A DNA stretch of 64,000 bases. Origin: Helicoverpa zea (Eukaryota; Arthropoda; Insecta; Lepidoptera; Noctuidae). Below are positions 31,000-44,300 of this stretch, piece after piece. Position numbers and translations under genes: made by a program. The notes beneath the pieces are model-generated. The model was not told the DNA's origin. It ran no database searches and saw nothing but the letters and a program-made list of their open reading frames with translations. The DNA lies in the NCBI RefSeq assembly GCF_022581195.2, contig NC_061482.1:3472001-3536000 (forward strand). Reading direction: 5' to 3'. The stretch's first letter is position 1. Each line of letters opens with the position of its first letter.

Positions 31000-33900
31000 A
31001 CATGCTCCAGCAAGGTACATAAATACATACGACATACATAAACACTATTACTATAGACTCGGTAAACTTCTTTAGCATACACTGCTTGGGGATGTAACAT
31101 ACGAACAACAGAATCATGAGTGCTCAATTTCCCCCACTAAATAAAATTAACAAGTTATTGAAATAAAATAATAAAATGCGATGTGCGCTCAAGGATTTGA
31201 TTAAAAATAATAATTATTTGAATCAACCGTAATAATCTGACAATATTCATACATTTCATACATATTAGATAATATCCAAAATTACAATCATGCACATTAA
31301 AATGAAATCGATCCTTTCACACGTAAATACACAAAATAGTGGTTACACACACGAGAAAGAATTATAATGTAATGTAAATAACAGTAGAACCATCAAACAA
31401 GAATGATAATAGCGACAATGACAATATGTAAGTAATGGGCGCGAGGGCGCGGCGGCAGGGGTGTAGTTCAGTCTCGTGGCCGCGCGCCGCCCGCGCCTTC
31501 ATCAACTTAAACTACTTCGCAACGATACAATAAGAATCAACTAAAACTATTTCTGCATCCTAACATTGCAAATCATAATGTACCCTCTCTTGCTTACATT
31601 TGGAAGGAATAAACAACATGCCTAATATGTACACTCTTCCTGTCGCAGTGAAAGTAACCGTATATTTTATTCCATTCTGATAGCCGATGCAAGCGGAATC
31701 TGGCTGGTGTCGAACAATACTCGGTCAACCAACTTCTGCTGTAGTGGACCGATATTGAACACAAATACAAGCCAATTTCTCTTGTCCAGAAAATATTGTT
31801 TATACTACTAACGAGTGGAAATATTACACCAATATGAATTCTAAACATTAATCCAAGACATTCAAATATCGTTAATGCATACAATTTTCTTTTAGCGAAA
31901 CAATAATTAGCTTGCATAATTAGCTTGCATACATCTACACATTTATTTTTCACTCGTACCGTATATAAGTAATAACACTGAATGCGCAAAAAAATATCAT
32001 AATTTAGTAAATTTTCTAAAATACTCATTTGCAGATGGTCGGTTTTCAGCAATAGGTGTTATTTTGTGAAGTATGGAATGTAAAGTTTTTGCCGATATAA
32101 TAGGACTTATACCTCAGTATTCTGTTAATATAATACGCTAATAAGCGCACAAACAATTACACTTCTCCTTGCACTCGTTTTCAGATTAATAAATTCTGAG
32201 CCCCTCTTAACTCAATAAGTAAACATAGGTAATAGTTATTGGTACTTAACTACTTTCTGGCATATCAGTTTCAAGTGATACAGCTATTGTGGAGAGTAAC
32301 AAAGTTAGCGACGATTGCTGTCAATCGCACGATATTTTTATCACTAAACACTCATTTTATAACTTTTAGATTGTGGCCCATATTTAAGGTATAGGGTCTG
32401 TACAATAGCACGCCAACATCGTGGCGTGTTCTCAGTAAGTGGACTCTCACTGCTCTCTGATCATAGGCAGTTTAAACGTTTATTCTTCCTGATATGTTTG
32501 TAAAAATGAAGTCCGTTTTCTAAAATGTCTCAATTTCCTTATTAAAGGTTGAATGTGTGTTCTTTATAGCATAGCACACATTACAGACTATCCGTAGCGT
32601 GTAAAGGAACTTACGTACATAAAATCTTGTGAAATCTATTCTCGTACTACATAAATGTACCGTTAATTATAATAGACGGATTTGTCACATTAAAATTAAG
32701 CCGTTATAAGTTTACGATTAGTTTATAGTGTAAATATATATAATAATAATAATTATGTATACATGAAATATAACAACGATATCTCTGTTTCAATAATTAA
32801 CAGTAACTTATTTAAGGGGGACTTATTTAATATTATTTAACGTGGCAGTATATATTTTCATAGTATAAACCTATATACTCATGAGACTATGGGGTCGTAA
32901 ATTAAAATCATAAAATTATAACGGCGACATAATTGTATTCATTCACGGTTCGTTCTCTAATATTGGTATCTTAGTTTATCGATGAATATAAAGCACCTGC
33001 ACCTATAGCACGTTTTCTCGACCGACTGTGAGGAGTTATTTGCCATATGTGAGATTATTACCAATAATATGTGGAAGCAATACAAAATTGCGAGAAATAT
33101 ACTATCACTAAAGTATAGTATACTCGTAGAATTTTTCAGATAATTTGATTACATCACAATGATTTATTCACTTCGAAAAGCAATAAACAAAATAAATTAC
33201 AAATAAATTATTAAAATAAAGCAAGATCGCACCAATTTGCAAAAATGCCCTAGTAAAACTATGTATGACCTATCATCGGCATAATAATATTGGTTTGAAA
33301 ATATAATGTCTGGGGAGAGTTATCTTCCGATAGTTGATCTTGAACAAGAATCTTACCTCCACGAGATTCACTTGATAGTTACAATTGACAAGTTAAAATT
33401 CTGTCACTACAAATATCACAACCCAGTAATGGATTGAATAAAGTGAATCCAAATTAAACGACATTAACATCTTGAGATGTCAGACTGACGATAGCAATCT
33501 ATCGGAAGATCCAGTAACTGAGATGTTATTTCTGAATAATTAAATTTATGTAAAACATCAGTTTTTATTACCTAATAACGGTATAACAAAGCAAAGCCTA
33601 AGGTGGTAGAATCAACAAAAATAATTCTGCCTGGTCCGTTAGGTAGCTTTGACTTTGTTGTAGAGTTATTAGATAACCTCTCATTTTATGTAACATTAGT
33701 AAGCATGCACGTTGTACCCTTTACATTCAGCACTATAGCACGGTGTGTAACTGACAATATTACGCCATTTGACTGTAATGAATTGAAAATTATTTTGATG
33801 CATTTGGGAGACGGAGTAGACGTAACCAGATGTTAAGAGACAAGTGTTGAAGTATCGGGACATCAGCGGGCGAGGAGCGAGCGCAGGCGCGCGACACACG

Positions 33901-35358
33901 CGACTATCGTGGCCGTCACGGCGACGCCGCCGCCTCACCACTTACAATTCATATTTTTATTTTTAATCTAACCTAAAATGAGAAAATGGGAATAAGAATG
34001 TAAAACATTCTTAATAACGTTTTTGCCAAAACTTCCATATATTATCACATTATACATATAAATATCTAAGCTTTTCATTAATTTTGATATTATTCACTTA
34101 ATCTTAATCTCTCATAGTTTAAATTATCTCACTTGGCACAATGATAACGCAAATCGTACAATTGAATAATAAAACATATCACGATAGAACCGAACAATAC
34201 AACCGACGCGACATTTACACTCGCACCATTAAACGCTACGGTATCGTTCGACGAAACTTTGTATTACATTTTCAATACAAGAAAACATTATAAAGCTAAC
34301 AAAGACAAAATTACAAAGAAAACGATCAACAAATGTTACTTACAAATTAAAACTCATAAGTTTACTCCTTACTCTCCAACAATTACTATTATATCAAAAA
34401 TATTTGTCCATCATAATTAGGTAGATGTTATCGTCTCCATATCGTTGATAGGAGCGCTAGCGGGCACTAGCGCAAGCGCGGGCGGCCGGGGGCCGGCGCT
34501 CTGTCAAGTCAAGGCTCGTCACTATCAGGCCGATTCGACACGATCGGCGTTCACTCTTTGGATTAGTTACTTCACCCAACACACACATCAGTTCAATAGA
34601 AACCATTATACGACACATTCTCTGCAGCATGCATGCAGAAACTCCGTATCTTTTAAAGAAATATTCTTACAATATACTTTGCAAAGCCGTTTGTCCAATG
34701 AGCCTCCTCGTTAAAGCAACGTCGTAATTTCCGTTCCTAGTTAGTTGTATCCCACACACCCTTCAAATAATTACGTTTAACAGTATTATAGTGCAGTGAT
34801 TTTAACAGATTAAACTATTACTTTATAACAAAAACATAATTCATAATTTGAACTTCTTGTTGTATATAGAACGGCGTGATACTATAGAAACTGCTATTAA
34901 CATTTGTAAACAGTGTACAGAACTTAACTATTGCAATCTTATGACAACTCTACATTGTAGCAGATACTAACATGGTATGAAAACAATATAACAAACACGT
35001 TCATTATTTAAAAAAATAGTGTATATGAATAATATCATATATATATATATATATATATGCATAATATATATTCAAATATTAATCATCAACATACATAACT
35101 CCCGGGATAAAATATGGATTTATCAATAGATTTAATTACACTACAATAATAGAATTATGTCAACAACAACATTTGGACACATGATGTCAACTCGACAACC
35201 TGCCAGCGTTCGGTCGAAGCAAAACGACACGGAATACCTTGAGTGCAGCGTAAGTGTGCGTAAGCTAGTGTGGTGTGAGCCGGTGTGAGCTGACGGTGTT
35301 GCGAGGGCTCGAGGGTGGAGGTGGTGGAGGGCGCGGGGCTCGGAGGTGCGGACGCAGC
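31000..35358 (-). other. Imp: Probable long 3' UTR of Imp
   Basis: The DNA downstream of the Imp stop codon is AT-rich and almost free of the repeats that crowd the rest of the window, as expected of a long constrained UTR. Small GC-rich patches lie at 31440-31500, 33845-33945 and 34445-34500. The 3' boundary is a guess; several TTTATT motifs (AATAAA on this strand) occur, for example near 31664 and 31943. Long UTRs are usual for this gene in insects. Confidence 0.4.
35037..35058. repeat. (AT)n microsatellite
   Basis: About eleven AT units within the presumed Imp 3' UTR. Confidence 0.9.
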
Positions 35359-38300
35359 TTACTGCTGCACGGGCGGCGGCGGCTGCGCGGCGCGGCGGCG
35401 GCCCGGCGCGCTCGCCTGCGCTACCATTGCACGAATGCGTCGCTGCGCCGACTGATAACATACACAATCAAACGTTAAACGTACAATACTAAGGCCTTCT
35501 TTCACATTCGCACATACAACTATACACATACAATATAGTATCAAGGAAAATTATACAGAACAAGGACATAACGAAATATTTCACAATATATTTTGCAATG
35601 GCTTAAAATTAAGTATTCAACGTCTTCGCTAAGCCTGCCACAAGTGAAGGCAATTAATTTGTAATATAAAGTATGTATTAAGTTACTATAATAACGTATG
35701 GCACGCCCATCGGGAAACGATAACGGTCAACGAATTTTATTTATAAAAACTGTGTGGTATTTTCGTACCTTTCATAATCATTATAGAAATAGGATATCGT
35801 CTGGATCGTCACCTTCAGTGATGGCGGATAATTCGAGAAATAACTGCATAAAACACGTACATGTAGTTACATAGTCCAATAACAATTAGGCGTAGCAAGT
35901 AAATTAAAGAAGTTTCAGGGTGAATACATTTTATTGTCATTCGTTAAAAATTCGCTGTATAATAAATATTGTTTACGTTAATACTGAATTAACTCACCTA
36001 TATTTTTGCATCAATTGCAATAAACAACTTGGCATGGCCATGGTGCTGTGCTATTTCATTGGCTCACACTGAGGATTCTATCCTTACACAGGCAGTGTCT
36101 CGATTATGTTTCATCCCGCTTCAGGTGATCGCTACAAAACGTAAATATCTTATTATGCCACAGTGAGTCGAGAAATCAAATTAAAATGTATTCGAACTAC
36201 TTCGCATGGCGCCAGCAATTAGTTAAATTATATACTTATCTTATTCACAATTTTGACCGTAAATCGCGTCACCACCTTCATATATAAAAATACAGGTACG
36301 ATTTTAAATAAATTCAATTTGGACTTGTAACTACATGATATCTTACACAGTTTTGGCATCCCGGTAACATCAAAAACCCTATATTAAAATTTCGCACTGG
36401 CAAAAACATATACACGATACACTATGAAATAGGCATAACAGCTGCAGAGGCAAGCGCAAGTATAAATCGATTAAAATACAAATTCTAATTCCTTTCGACG
36501 AGACAGGTCGTCATTACAGATAACCATACACAGAATTAGATCGTACACAGAAAGTAAGCTGATATTCGGCGCCAATCTGTACCTCTACCATGAGTTTGCA
36601 AGCAATATTATTTGCCGATACTCGACACCACCAACTACGTAATTTTTTTTAAATTTCCAATTTTAGTTCCGCAAGTCAACGGTGTTGAGTAACATACAAA
36701 AAATTTGCATCGTCGATATCGAGTCGACAAATACTTTTTCTTTTAACTTATGGTAGAGGTCGTACTAATAGCCGGTAGTATCTACCAGAGCTTAGATACC
36801 ATCTTGCTTCAATCTGCTTGCTTTATGACTGGTATCAGAATCCACCAAAGCCATTAGGCGCTGGGCTGGCGCCGGATGGCTTGCTTTCTGCATACATATG
36901 GCTTTACATTACAGTATGGGTACAGTTCTTAGCAAACAAATTTTGCCCTTTTTGGAGACGAAAGTTGGATCTTGTGAAACGCTATAAGTTTATTCCTATA
37001 ACAGAGAAACTCTACCAACTACGTAAACGTCCCTAGCAAATTTCTAAGTCACTTCCATTCTGTAAAAATCTCAAATGCGCGTCAAATTGGTGTTCACGTG
37101 AAATAAAACCCATTCGATTAATTCCATCTAATACAATTACAATTGAGTAACTTACCTAAGAAAGGATTGTCAGAAAATAAGTCAAGAACTATTTTATACA
37201 AGCTTTATAAATCGATACATTAATCTATCGAACGATCTAAAATGAATCGATACAACATGAACATTGAAAGCTTTGCATAAAATAAAGATATTTTCTTTTA
37301 TTTGCCTTTATATCATACAAGCCCAATGAAATATGCAGGACGGGAATATTGACAACTCGTATCAGTTGTACTTGATGATCGTACGTGCAACAATGAAGCG
37401 AATATAAATATATATAATTGTAAGCGATATTATCGCTGCAATTACCTATAGGTACATACGCCTTCACGTTATGACTTCCCTGACAGTTCATAACTGATAG
37501 CTAAAATGATGTGCACTAGTTTAAGTTTGTTATTCTGCATGTATTTATAATATTTTTAAGTAATTATAGTATAACAGCTATTGTGATAATATGTTTACAT
37601 ATCCATTATTTTTTTTCATGGAATAAGGCTGTGTTCAAACCAAACTGACGGTCAGCCGCCGAATTTGAGCAGGCTCACCGTGAGCCCCAGTGTAAACGTG
37701 AAAATAAACGGTATTTTGTTGTTAAAACGAGGTGACAATACGCCAGTAGTAAACAAAACTGTCGGCTTGTATTCGTTTAAGCTTGTATGGGTAAACGCTG
37801 AGAATTAGTAGTAGAATTAGTAGTTTGAGTAGTGGTGGCCTAGTGGGCAAAGAACCAACCTCTAGAGTATGAGGGCTCGGGTTCGATTCCAGGTCAGGCA
37901 AGTACCAATGCAACTTTTCTAAGTTTGTATGTACTTTCTAAGTATATCTTAGACACCAATGACTGTGTTTCGGATGGCACGTGAAACTGTAGGTCCCGGC
38001 TGTCATTGAACATCCTTGGCAGTCGTTACGGGTAGTCAGAAGCCAGTAAGTCTGACACCAGTCTAACCAAGGGGTATCGGGTTGCCCGGGTAACTGGGTT
38101 GAGGAGGTCAGATAGGCAGTCGCTTCTTGTAAAGCACTGGTACTCAGCTGAATCCGGTTAGACTGGAAGCCGACCCCAACATAGTTTGGGAAAAGGCTCG
38201 GAGGATGGATGGGTAAACGCTGAGAATTCACCTATTTTTCACATACTGTATAGGGTCCGCTGACCGAGCTGGAACCAACATGCTGACGTATAGCTACGTA

Positions 38301-41300
38301 GCCAATTCGCGTACTGGCACACTGTATTAACCGGACGTATGACAGCGCCTACACATAACGTTATAACGTATCGTCGTTTAGATGTGTACGAAAAATTGAA
38401 TATGGATGGCAGTACAGATGGAATAATTTAAATAAACTGCATAACATTCGCTTACTTTCGGCGGCTAACAGTCAGTTTGGTTTAAACACAGCCTTAAGTT
38501 GTCTGAAATAAAGGAATAATTAAAAGGACCTAACGTAATTTAATTGATTCTTTTATAATAACGAATGGGTTGGCAAAGAAAACAAAATCGGAATTGCCGT
38601 TTTAGTAACTTTCGTCGGAACCCATAACAAGGTCACGGAACTCATAACGCGAAAGCAGTATACCAGCAATACTTGGCAGTAGCCAACGAATACCACAGAT
38701 GTCAAACGAAATGGGAATGTGTGCGCAATTTGTGGGTGTATTAGTAAAGCAGACAAAGGTACACCATATATGTACACCTTTTATCTCTTACTTTTGGCAA
38801 CTACTTTGTTGCTTTAACAAACAAAGTTAGGATATTCCCTACGTATTATATTATTATTCATTCTTTTCAATATTCAGTATGCTATTCTAATCACAAAACC
38901 AAACACCATGAAATCGGACCAATTGATCTCAAGTTCGATAACAATCCATAAAAAAAACCGGATCAAAGATTTCACTACAAGTTTTTAGACCAGTCCCGAT
39001 ATTTACCACCGAGCAGTAAGGACCAGGCCACAACAGTGCGTTGCGGCGTCGCATCGCAAAAACAACATTGCACAGCTATGCGATTAATATGATATGCGTC
39101 GTTGATTTTTGCGATGCGACGCCGCAACGCACTGTTGTGGCCTGGCCCTAATATCCTTGAGCTACGTTATAGGAATACTCTTATAGGTTCACCAATACAA
39201 CAACGGACCTTTTAAAAATAGCATAAATTCATAATCGACATACGAGAGATCAAAAACATGACATACCTGTACGCTATAGAAGGGGCCGACGATATGCACT
39301 GTTGTGTCGTGATCTTGCTGCTGACCGCCGCCTTGCGCCTGCTGCGGTTGTTCAGGAAGCTTAATAAGAGACCCAGTGACGCGCTGCAACTCTCGCACGT
39401 TCTGACCGCCCTTGCCGATGATGCGGCCAACTTGGGAAGATGCAACTACTATCTCAACTGTCAGCCGCACGTCATCGGAGCCTGACATAAAGCCTTCTTC
39501 TCTCATCTTCTCAAAGATAAGATATTGAGCCTGGAAAGCAATGAAAGGAGCGTTCATAATAATGTCCAAGACTTATGAAACTGTTATGATATTCCGAATA
39601 TATAATGCATGCACACCTTCCACTGAGCCTCGGGGCTTCCGACTATGGTGACCTTACGCTCCTGCTGAGGATTGCTTTGGTTCTCGCCCTGCTTGTCTTG
39701 TTCCAACGGAGCGATCTTCACAGACGCGTTGCTGAATCTTATGATGTTGCGAATGTGTAAGCCCTTGGTGCCAATAATTGCACCCACAGCATTATTTGGG
39801 ATGTACAAGTACGTAGTTTCCTATTGTAACAAAAGACAGTATTAGTAATTTTTTTAGGTAAATCTATAGCAGAACGTTCAAATGCAGATGCTGGAGCCAC
39901 GCTTTCTGCTTTACACGATGCTCAAAAAAATTAGAAATAAGAGCTAGATGTTTCCGGCATTACCGGGCCGGCAGCTGCTTCTAAAAATCTATTGACCAAA
40001 TGGGCCCACGTGTTTATATTATGAATATATTCCAACATGAAATAAAATAAACGTCTCTCTTGGTTGTGGCGGTATAGACTGTAGTTTTTTTTTATGAACT
40101 TTTTGCTTTGTAGTAGACTTATAATTTCAATACTCGCGAGGCAAATGGTTTCCTTGGAACGATTATGTGACTTCGATAAGGTCAGTCCAATCAGTTCAAT
40201 AGATACGCCACTGTTTATTTATTACCTGTGAGTCACCGGCTCCTTGCTGCGCGCCTCCCTGGCCCGGCAGGGGAGCGTATATAGGCGGCGGGAATGGTGG
40301 AGGGGCGCCGCAGAATCCACGCCCAGTGGACATCATGGCCATCGGATGCAATCCGGGGAACATGATGCTTTGCGGTGCCAGCATCTTAAACATAGACGAC
40401 GAATATTTTTTAATATAGACAACATAGCCAGACTGATTAGTGACAGTTAGTATGTATACTGGTTTTGGAAGGGGCAGTCTTGACATAAAATTTTACCCGG
40501 TTTAGTACCAGTTGTCAAATCCGCTTAAAATAAAGACAATTGATTTATTTTAAGGGTCTAAAAATATAAAGCATACCTTTAGTTAAATGTCTACTCAAAT
40601 GGAGTATAATTATTACCTGTAAATCACTTTCATAGCTCTGGCGTAATTTAGCTGAAATTTGTGACTCTGCTTTAGCCATATTCTCAATGGTGCCTTTGAC
40701 AGTGATGATCCGCTCCAAATTGAAGCTGTTTATATCATTGATAGAGGAAACAGTGATCTTGGTATCGGTTTCTTGCATGATTCTCTTGATGGTGTTACCT
40801 CCTTTACCAATTATACGGCCAATTAAATTGTTGTGAGCCAAAATTTTCAGGCAGATCTCACTGAAACAGGAAATAATTGGTTAAATCATTGGTACAAAAA
40901 TTTTACACAGCACATAATATTAATCGCATAAGCGCTTACCCCTTGTTAGTATTGTTGGCCTCCTGTTGCATGACCTCCAATATTCTTTTGCATGCATTTG
41001 TACAATTCTCAGGATTGCCATATATGGTAATGGCCTTCTCGAGAGAGCCAACATTGTCCTTGCGGTGGACATCGACGCGAGCTCGACTCTGCTGTGTGAT
41101 GAGGCGGATGGTGCTGCCCTGACGGCCGATGATGGCGCCGACCATATCGCTCTGCACGAGCAGACGCAGCGGGAAGTCGGTGGGGCGCGAGCCGCCGCCG
41201 GTGGCGCCGCCGCCGCCGCGGCCGCCGCCGGGACGTCCGCGCCTGCCGCCACGGGTATTCTGCTCAGCTGCCTCAACCTTCATCCGACTTCCTTCCAGTT

Positions 41301-44300
41301 CGCACCCGTTTAGCCCATTGATAGCCCTGTAACAAGTCGTATAGCTCATGTAAATACAGTTATTACCAAACCTCAAGCAAAACATTCAACAGAAAACCAT
41401 GCGTCTTCTAGTCTAAATTTAAGCGTTATAAAAAATGGAAATTCTTTTACTTTTTATTCATTCCATATTAAGTAACTACCTTTCATGTCATTATAAACAC
41501 TGGTCTGATAAAACTATTTTCATCTTTTGCGGGATAAAAATCAAAAGGCACTTAAGGTGGGTTTCTATAACCCATCTATCTAGAGATTGAATTTCGATAT
41601 TTTTTATGACAAATTTCAATCACTAATAGAAATAAATTAGAAATCCGCAGTAAATGGACAGACACATTTCGTTCGGATAGCATTATTGCTTCAGTGTTGT
41701 CGTAATAAAAACTCGAATCGCACTAGAAACAAGTTATTAGAAGTTTTTAGTTCAATAAAAATTTTTGTTTAATATCGAAAAGTTGCTAACTTTCGAAAGA
41801 TAATAAAAACCAATGTGATTTCATGTAATATAACCCTACATAATGTATCTGTGCAACCTGAAAAAAGCATTCAAGCAAACAGGGGGTTGATTCTGCTAAT
41901 TTTACTTAAGCGACATACGATTCACATCAGACCGAGATCCAATCACGACTCAATTACGATTGAAGCATATGTGGCATCCAGGTATTTTTTCTTTTAAATA
42001 AACGTTTTTATAATTTTCTGTGATTCAATTATTAATCATATTGTCTGCAAATTATTTACGAATGCAATATGATTGTAGAGCAAACTACCGTATAAACTAA
42101 TCGCAAACCAATCAAATGTCATTGGAATACGATTGGTCGTAGTAGCAGAATGCCCGCCAAGGTTATTGCTATTGCGATTAAATTTTTATGCGGTTTTGAC
42201 ATTATTAACTTAGCAGAATCGGGCCCCAGTAGGAAAGCCAATAGTTAGATATCAGAAAGTCATCATGCGAATAAAGAACAGAAAAGAGAACGAAGAAGGA
42301 AGCTCGAACCGAAGCAGAAAGTGCGAACAACGTAGCAGCACAACCCAGAGACACCGTCAAACAGACAATACTCACTGCTGCGCCTGGTCCGGAGTCTCGA
42401 ACGTGATGAAAACCGCCTGGGTGTTAGCGTCACGAGAGTTCGCTTTGTCGCAATGTTGTACGTTGCCATACTGTGAGAGCAGGGGCTCGATGTTGTCGAA
42501 GCGAACATGCAGAGGTAGCCCACTGATGAGTACTTTTGATGACCGGCTGCGAGAAGCGACATAACCAATTGTATACAACTTATGCTTATGAACTCCTCCG
42601 TATTGATTACTTATAATATTAGCTATCTTTATAACAATACCTAACCTTATTACCTACTATGTTGCGTAAGTTCTATAGACCACGAACAAGATGAAATATA
42701 AATTAAGACAACTACTTGCTCGATTGTATCTTTACTGGTTTCCTGACTTTACTTCTATCCAGCTACTGATACTGTATACATATATTATCATTGGCTACAA
42801 AATGGCGGAGCTCCGGAGATGACATCATCCGTGCTTCGTCAGTACGCCCGCGTCGTCGCGAGGCGCAGGCGCACCGGCCCGACGGGGCCGACACGATACC
42901 GACAAACGCTCCGCGCGACCTCTCCGCCCGCCTCACCCCACTTCCCACCCGCTCGCCATTCACAACTTCGTTCCATTGCACTCGCTCGATGCATGACCCC
43001 TCGTAGTGAATGTACCTACCTACCTACCATACTACAACACTGCACATATACCTAGACATACACAAAGCGACCGCAGGATACAACTAACATTCGATTCGTA
43101 CGTTACATCTTCGTTCAGTGATGTGCTGTTGTGCATATTCACGATATTTTAAGGTGCGCTTTACGTTATGAAATAACGAGGTATTTGATGAATTTATGAG
43201 CCATAGGCAAAAACACCTTATGATAAAATTATCTAGTCTGTAAGTTCTTTGATATTAATTTTAAGTATTGGAGGATTAATTTTTTATTTAGCAATATACA
43301 ATTGACTAACAACCTGAATTTTCACACTCAAATGAATCTATGCGTAATCATTAGAACAACAAAACTAAGATAGAATGAATAAATAATAAATAAGAGGATG
43401 AATAAATAATTGTGTGGTCTTTCTCACTGGTTCAGTATGTAGGATATTTTAGGTACCATTAAGTGAATATGAAGCTGTGTTTTTTTAGAGCTTCCCCTTC
43501 TGTCTGTTGAAACTTCGGTGAAAATCCAAGGTAGTCGTAAATAAGGTGTTAGAAAAATTACGTAGGAATGCGAATCATCCACACTATTGGGCGATTTACA
43601 GTAATATATAAAATAGCTTATCAATATATTATCATAACTTGCCTAGCCTTTACGGTAGTGCTACCACGATATATGGGTTAATCGACGCTATAATTTACGC
43701 ATTTATTACGTTACGATGTATTAGGACTAAAATATGTAAAGTAGTCCGTTGGTTTTTTGTTTTATACACTAAGTTATAATTTCCTAGTACTTGTAGAAAT
43801 GTTACAAACAGATAAATCTATCCCAACCACGTGACATTTTGCAAAGGCTGGCAATGTTGACGGCTATATTCGTATATTTTATATGTTAATAATAAAAAGT
43901 AGCGTTGGCTCAAGATTGGTAGAGAGGTAGCTTAGAATTAAGAGAATCTTCACTATACCCGAGTAACATTGGCTAGGTACCTTTTTATCGGGGTACAGGC
44001 AGAAGCTAGCCATAAACATCCTTGGCAGTCGTTACGGGTAGTCAGAAGCCAGTAAGTCTGACACCAGTCTAACCAAGGGGTATCGGGTTGCCCGGGTAAC
44101 TGGGTTGAGGAGGTCAGATAGGCAGTCGCTTCTTGTAAAGCACTGGTACTCAGCTGAATCCGGTTAGACTGGAAGCCGACCCCAACATAGTTTGGGAAAA
44201 AGGCTCGGACGATATATAGGCAGAAGCTAGCCGGGAGGCGGGTGACTACGCGGGAAAACAAATAATATAATGGTTGGTTATCAATATAATGGTGTTCACC

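Noticed and set aside
35141..35478. Other frames around the last Imp exon
   Set aside because: Only the frame 35451-35359 continues from the KH4 exon and gives the conserved SAQRRIRAMV motif.
40920..41313. Ala-rich frames antisense or shifted over the KH1 exon
   Set aside because: Shadows of the Imp KH1 exon, which is GC-rich; only the minus frame with IIGRQG joins in phase with its neighbours.
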